Source of the DNA: JAFIHK01 sp041441455
GTDB taxonomy: Bacteria; Bacteroidota; Bacteroidia; Bacteroidales; UBA932
Length of the DNA: 8,998 nucleotides
Direction: 5' to 3'
Assembly: GCA_041441455.1 (NCBI GenBank)
Contig: JASDTB010000093.1
Span: forward strand, 1 to 8,998
This document shows, piece by piece, positions 6,046 through 8,998 of the stretch. Position 1 is the first letter of the stretch, and the number at the start of each line of letters is the position of its first letter. A model generated the notes under the pieces. The model saw only the letters and a program-made list of their open reading frames with translations, did no database searches and was not told the origin of the DNA. The translations under genes were made by a program, and so were the position numbers.

Positions 6046-7074
6046 ATGAACAGAGAGGAATTTATCAAAGATTTTACTAAACTAGGTGTTATTTTAAATG
6101 ACTTTTGTGAGTCTGAGGGGAATCATCTGGTTTTGATTGAGGCGATTAGGGAGACTAGACAAGCAAATGATTTCTTTTTTGAGCAGATGCAATTGTCTGC
6201 AATAAAAAACATTGCTGCTAAATTTCTTTGTGAAGAGAAACTTATTCAGTGGCTTGCTAGATACGATTCTGTTAATTATTCATTTGACCGATGTGTATCA
6301 GTTATTGGTGCTGGTAATTTGCCACTTGTTGTTTTTCACGACTATATATCAGTTTTGGCAGCGGGGATGAAAGCAGAGATAAAGCTCTCTTCTAGAGATA
6401 AATATCTGCTCCCTTTGATCCATAATTTTCTTTGTGAGATTAATCAGTTTTGGAGCGATAAGGTCTCATTTGTTGAGTCATTACCAAACTCGCCAACCTT
6501 TATTATCGCTTCTGGGAACTCTTCTACAATGAAGATGGTCAATGATAGGTTTCCAGAGGTGCCTTCTATTTTGCGTGGTTCTAGATTTAGTGTCGCTCTT
6601 TTAGATGGGGGCGAGACTTTAGATGATCTAAAACGTCTCTCTGATGATATTTCCCTCTATTTTGGAATGGGATGCAGAAGTATAAGTACTTTATTGGTTC
6701 CTCATAACTACGATTTTAAAGAATTATGTATCAGTTTGGCAGATAAGTCAGAACTTCTTCAAAATAAGGATTTTTCTGATTCTAGAAGATATAATAAGGC
6801 GGTACTCATGATGAAAAAATCTTGGTTTATTGACAGTGGAGTTTTTATACTATCTGAATTTGATGTTTTGCCTCCACCGATTGGATGTGTCAATATTATC
6901 CGATGTAATCCTGACGGATATGGGGATTATATTAATTCTAAGTTGAGTCAAATTCAAGCTGTTGCTTCAAAAGGTGAACGGTTTGGGAGTGTGAGGTTAG
7001 GTGAGTGTCAATCTCCAGAGCTTTGGGATTATCCAGATGGTATTGATACTGTGATGACTCTGCTTCAATTATAA
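6046..7074 (+). CDS. Acyl-CoA reductase, LuxC family
   Basis: A LuxC-like (PF05893) protein of 342 residues, within the aldehyde dehydrogenase superfamily. Such enzymes reduce an acyl-CoA or acyl-enzyme thioester to an aldehyde with NAD(P)H. The cofactor-binding part shows SVIGAGNLPLVVFHD at 85-99, then a helix and strand ending in AGMKAEIKLSSRDKY at 106-120. The likely nucleophile is Cys210 in YFGMGCRSIS, at the position expected for the thioester-forming Cys. It is shorter than Vibrio LuxC (about 480), and as far as I recall this is usual for the Bacteroidota form. No luxD, luxE, luxAB or ferredoxin gene is nearby, so luminescence is not implied and the natural substrate is unknown. From memory, Bacteroidota often keep this gene near serC-serA-DUF1015; here it is divergent and separated by yigZ-pyrBI. 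No alternative Met is close to the start. Confidence 0.85.
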   Translation: MNREEFIKDFTKLGVILNDFCESEGNHLVLIEAIRETRQANDFFFEQMQLSAIKNIAAKFLCEEKLIQWLARYDSVNYSFDRCVSVIGAGNLPLVVFHDYISVLAAGMKAEIKLSSRDKYLLPLIHNFLCEINQFWSDKVSFVESLPNSPTFIIASGNSSTMKMVNDRFPEVPSILRGSRFSVALLDGGETLDDLKRLSDDISLYFGMGCRSISTLLVPHNYDFKELCISLADKSELLQNKDFSDSRRYNKAVLMMKKSWFIDSGVFILSEFDVLPPPIGCVNIIRCNPDGYGDYINSKLSQIQAVASKGERFGSVRLGECQSPELWDYPDGIDTVMTLLQL

Positions 7075-7092
7075 AATAAAAGATTAATTTCT

Positions 7093-7100
7093 TATCTTCG
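7093..7100 (+). promoter_or_regulatory. Possible -7 box upstream of the pRiA4b ORF-3-like gene
   Basis: TATCTTCG differs by one base from TAnnTTTG and lies 22 nt before the ATG at 7123, a normal distance. I do not see a clear TTTG at 19-21 nt upstream, so support is partial. The alternative is read-through from the acyl-CoA reductase gene, which ends 48 nt upstream without a visible terminator. Confidence 0.35.
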
Positions 7101-7122
7101 CGGAAAGATTATTTAGAGAAAA

Positions 7123-7605
7123 ATGGTTTACAGATTTAGAGCAACAATTCCCGGTAATAAGATTTTTGTCAGAGAGTATGAGGTAAAAGGAAACTCTTCT
7201 CTCTACTCGTTTCATCTGTTTTTACAGAATGATTTGAGCTTTGCACCGGATCAGATGGTCATGTTCAGAGGGGCGATCAATGGGGGAAAGATTAAGAGTG
7301 AGTATGGGTTGTTTGATATTGGAGATGGAACGCTCGATTCAGTAAAGGTGGAAGATGTTGTTCGTAAAGGGGAGAACTCTCTTTTTTATGTTTATGATCT
7401 TTTCAAAGACAGATCTATTCTTTTGGAGTTTCAGGCTGAGGAAGAGGAATCGCCGCGCCGTTCTTATCCAAGGCTAGTAATGGAGCGAGGTAAAAATCCA
7501 GATCAATTTTCTGATAACTACGATGATTTTGATAATCTCGCTGTTGAGATGGGCGATAACGATAGTATGTTCTCAAACGACGAACTTCCAGAAGGGGAGG
7601 AGTAA
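7123..7605 (+). CDS. pRiA4b ORF-3-like protein (IS1096 passenger TnpR-like family)
   Basis: A soluble 160-residue protein resembling the PRiA4_ORF3 family (PF07929), often labelled 'IS1096 element passenger TnpR family'. The N-terminal segment VYRFRATIPGNKIFVREYEV followed by SSLYSFHLFLQNDLSF (about residues 25-40) has the family pattern, as does FYVYDLFKDRSILLEF at about 88-103. The usual C-terminal Cys/acidic motif of plasmid and IS copies is absent. In its place is PRLVMERGKNPDQF (116-129) and a very acidic tail (residues 130-160). Despite the family name there is no transposase, inverted repeat or other mobile-element sign here. From memory, Bacteroidota carry it next to miaA as a chromosomal gene. 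Its function is unknown. The stop codon lies in the loop of its terminator. Confidence 0.7.
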   Translation: MVYRFRATIPGNKIFVREYEVKGNSSLYSFHLFLQNDLSFAPDQMVMFRGAINGGKIKSEYGLFDIGDGTLDSVKVEDVVRKGENSLFYVYDLFKDRSILLEFQAEEEESPRRSYPRLVMERGKNPDQFSDNYDDFDNLAVEMGDNDSMFSNDELPEGEE

Positions 7606-7616
7606 CCTCCTTTTTT
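7592..7616 (+). terminator. Terminator overlapping the stop codon
   Basis: GGAGG (7596-7600) pairs with CCTCC (7606-7610) around a 5-nt loop. The stem can extend by two G-U and two A-U pairs (7592-7595 with 7611-7614). A run of six T residues (7611-7616) follows the GC core. The TAA stop codon of the upstream gene (7603-7605) is inside the loop. This separates the gene from miaA. Confidence 0.7.
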
Positions 7617-7630
7617 ATTTCAAGCAAGCG

Positions 7631-7652
7631 ATTATTGTTAAAATCCAATAAT
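7631..7652. repeat. AT-rich inverted repeat upstream of miaA
   Basis: ATTATTG (7631-7637) and CAATAAT (7646-7652) are perfect inverted arms with an 8-nt spacer. It lies in the 86-nt gap before miaA, about 40 nt upstream of its start codon. It could be a protein-binding site or a weak hairpin; no T-run follows it. I could not find a convincing TTTG/TAnnTTTG promoter for miaA in this gap. Confidence 0.35.
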
Positions 7653-7691
7653 TAGATGCTGTGCTAAACAACATAAGATCGGATTCTTATT

Positions 7692-8543
7692 ATGAAGATT
7701 GAACAACCAGGCAAAACCCTTAAAGTAATCGTAGGTCCTACAGCGTCAGGAAAGACTGATTACAGCATTGAACTTGCCAACCAATATAACTCTCCGATCA
7801 TCTCATGCGACTCTCGCCAAATATATAAGGAGTTAAAAATTGGGACAGCGCCTCCATCAGAGGAGCAATTAGCTAAAATTAAACACTATTTTATTTTTTC
7901 TCACTCAATTTTTGATTTCTATACTGCTGGAAAATATGAGCTTGAGGCTTTAGAATTAATCAACAACCTTTTTCTGACGCACGATACTCTAATTGTGGTT
8001 GGAGGAAGTGGACTCTATGTAGACGCTCTTTGTTATGGAATAGACGACTTTCCTGATTCAGATATGATTTTGCGTGATAATTTAATGCAAAGACTTTCCG
8101 CTGAGGGTATAGAATCTCTTCGCAATGAGTTACGCCTTTTGGACCCTGAGAGTTATGAAACGATAGACAAGAAAAACCCTCAACGAATCGTCAGAGCGTT
8201 AGAGGTCTGTCTTCAAACTGGCAAAAAATTCTCTTCATTTAAAAGTTCATCATCTAAACAAAGGAACTTCACGATTGAAAGAACAATTATTGAACGACCA
8301 AGAGAAGAGTTATACGACAGAATAAATCTAAGAGTAGATAAAATGATAGAGTCTGGTTTGATAGATGAGGCAAAAGAGCTTCATAAATTCAAGGACCTCC
8401 CTGCACTCAAGACCGTTGGCTACAAAGAGCTGTTCGACTACTTCGATGGCAAAACCTCTTTAGAAGAGGCAATTGATCTCATCAAACGCAACACCCGCCG
8501 ATACGCCAAACGCCAAATCACATGGTTTAAACGCACACGCTAA
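7692..8543 (+). CDS. miaA: tRNA dimethylallyltransferase
   Basis: Transfers a dimethylallyl group to N6 of A37 in tRNAs that read codons starting with U, improving decoding and frame maintenance. The sequence has 283 residues. The P-loop GPTASGKT is at 15-22. The catalytic-Asp segment SCDSRQIYKELKIGTAPPS is at 38-56, with Asp40. KHYFIFSHSIFDFYTAGKYE at about 64-83 is the usual HH-box region, here with Tyr in place of one His. GGSGLYVDAL is at 104-113, PQRIVRALEV at 163-172, and the tRNA-binding end RRYAKRQITWFKR at 269-281. The protein stops right after this motif, so it lacks the short tail of about 15-25 residues of many homologues. All core motifs are intact, so it is probably functional. 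The ATG at 7692 places the P-loop at the normal distance from the N-terminus. Confidence 0.95.
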   Translation: MKIEQPGKTLKVIVGPTASGKTDYSIELANQYNSPIISCDSRQIYKELKIGTAPPSEEQLAKIKHYFIFSHSIFDFYTAGKYELEALELINNLFLTHDTLIVVGGSGLYVDALCYGIDDFPDSDMILRDNLMQRLSAEGIESLRNELRLLDPESYETIDKKNPQRIVRALEVCLQTGKKFSSFKSSSSKQRNFTIERTIIERPREELYDRINLRVDKMIESGLIDEAKELHKFKDLPALKTVGYKELFDYFDGKTSLEEAIDLIKRNTRRYAKRQITWFKRTR

Positions 8544-8544
8544 C

Positions 8545-8669
8545 CTACTGGACTAAACACCAAACTACATAGATCATAGGCACTCGCAAATATAATAGCC
8601 TAAATGCCAACCTAAATAGATCATAAGCACTTGCAAATCTACAGGACTAAACACTAAATCACAATAAGG
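8545..8669. repeat. Diverged 47-bp tandem repeat, about 2.6 units
   Basis: Unit 1 is 8545-8591, unit 2 is 8592-8638 and a partial unit 3 begins at 8639. ATAGATCATA recurs at 8569 and 8616, and GGACTAAACAC at 8550 and 8644 (94 nt apart, twice the period). GCACTCGCAAAT and GCACTTGCAAAT end units 1 and 2. The array begins 2 nt after the miaA stop codon. All frames are short, so it is non-coding. Confidence 0.7.
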
Positions 8670-8727
8670 TTTGTTCTGCATTTATGCGCTCATAAAAAGT
8701 TATCCACTATCTCACCACTCCATATTT

Positions 8728-8901
8728 AGCTTCGCAAGTTAATATGCTCAGCTAAGCCTCGCTTTTAGAAGGAGCTTCGCAAGTTAATAAGCTCGGCTAT
8801 GCCTCGCTTTTAGAAGGTGCTTTGTAAGTTAATATGCTCAGCTATGCTTCGCTTTTAGAAGGAGCTTCGCAAGTTAATAAGCTCGGCTATGCCTCGCTTT
8901 T
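8728..8901. repeat. 45-bp tandem repeat, four units in A-B-A-B order
   Basis: The units are 8728-8772, 8773-8817, 8818-8862 and 8863-8901, the last one cut short. Each reads roughly AGCTTCGCAAGTTAAT, then a variable middle, then CCTCGCTTTTAGAAGG. Units 2 and 4 are identical over 39 nt with the AAGCTCGG variant. Units 1 and 3 share ATATGCTCAG instead. The repeats are directly adjacent with no unique spacers. Stop codons recur in the frames I read on both strands, so this is not a protein repeat. Confidence 0.92.
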
Positions 8902-8960
8902 GATGACCTTTTTTAAAAGACGGGTAAGTTACACATAAACAGGTAGATATGCGATTTCCT

Positions 8961-8979
8961 GCAGATTACCCCAATCTGC
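8961..8979. repeat. Perfect 7-bp stem-loop near the window edge
   Basis: GCAGATT (8961-8967) and AATCTGC (8973-8979) are exact inverted arms around a 5-nt loop (ACCCC). Two more pairs can form past a bulged C. Neither strand has a T-run after it, so it does not look like a terminator. It could be an operator or part of the leader of a gene beyond the window. Confidence 0.5.
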
Positions 8980-8998
8980 CAGAATAAAGTATAACTTG

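Larger units (their letters stand above)
8544..8998. other. 455-nt gene-free region after miaA
   Basis: I find no supportable protein or RNA gene here on either strand. It contains the two tandem arrays, about 58 nt of unique AT-rich sequence between them (8670-8727), and a further AT-rich stretch from 8902 with a stem-loop near the edge. No terminator is evident straight after miaA, although the 47-bp array starts within 2 nt of its stop codon. Confidence 0.75.

Noticed and set aside
7123..7605. Mobile element suggested by the family name 'IS1096 passenger TnpR'
   Set aside because: No transposase, terminal inverted repeats or target-site duplication is visible around it, so I annotate only the gene.
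7415..7648. Open frame of 77 codons on the minus strand opposite the pRiA4b ORF-3-like gene
   Set aside because: It is a shadow of the plus-strand gene and crosses its terminator. It has low-complexity composition and no recognisable domain.
8700..8708. TTATCCACT, one mismatch from a DnaA box
   Set aside because: A single near-match in AT-rich DNA is expected by chance. There is no cluster of boxes and no dnaA, dnaN or gidA gene nearby, so an origin is not supported.
8728..8901. CRISPR-like array
   Set aside because: The units are contiguous and have no unique spacers, the sequence differs between units, and no cas gene is present.
8961..8979. Stem-loop as an intrinsic terminator
   Set aside because: No T-run follows the stem on either strand, so it is listed only as an inverted repeat.

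Overview
The window is AT-rich chromosomal DNA from a member of the Bacteroidota, most likely the order Bacteroidales. Three things support this. The gene set fits: serC-serA-DUF1015 with a short SerA lacking an ACT domain, a LuxC-type acyl-CoA reductase, a pRiA4b ORF-3-like gene next to miaA, and a free RRM protein. Shine-Dalgarno sequences are weak or absent. Several intergenic gaps carry the phylum's own promoter signature, TTTG-N19..21-TAnnTTTG.

Layout. Positions 11-545 hold a small RRM RNA-binding protein gene (minus strand) with a strong terminator and a probable promoter about 90 nt upstream. Positions 546-5992 are a minus-strand block. Read in the direction of transcription it runs yigZ/IMPACT family, pyrB, pyrI, then serC, serA and a DUF1015 gene, ending in a strong intrinsic terminator. 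A near-perfect promoter sits between pyrI and serC, so the serine genes have their own start. No terminator is visible between the two halves. A 53-nt divergent gap at 5993-6045 carries two interleaved promoters, and the plus-strand one would give an almost leaderless mRNA for the acyl-CoA reductase gene. The plus strand then carries the acyl-CoA reductase, the pRiA4b ORF-3-like protein (its stop codon lies in its terminator loop) and miaA. The last 455 bases have no gene. They hold two adjacent tandem arrays, one with a 47-bp period and about 2.6 units, the other with a 45-bp period, four units and an A-B-A-B pattern, followed by a small stem-loop near the window edge.

How the genes work together. 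SerA and SerC take 3-phosphoglycerate to phosphoserine. No SerB-type phosphatase is encoded here, but the third gene, DUF1015, carries a DGHHR box resembling ParB/sulfiredoxin-fold nucleotide-handling proteins, which makes it a candidate partner in phosphoserine/serine chemistry. PyrB and PyrI form allosteric aspartate transcarbamoylase, the first committed pyrimidine step. MiaA modifies A37 of tRNAs. Most of the window is ordinary housekeeping sequence. The points most worth a second look are the DUF1015 gene, the Lys-for-His SerA, the interleaved promoters and the tandem arrays. I see no defence system, prophage, insertion sequence, CRISPR array, rRNA or tRNA.
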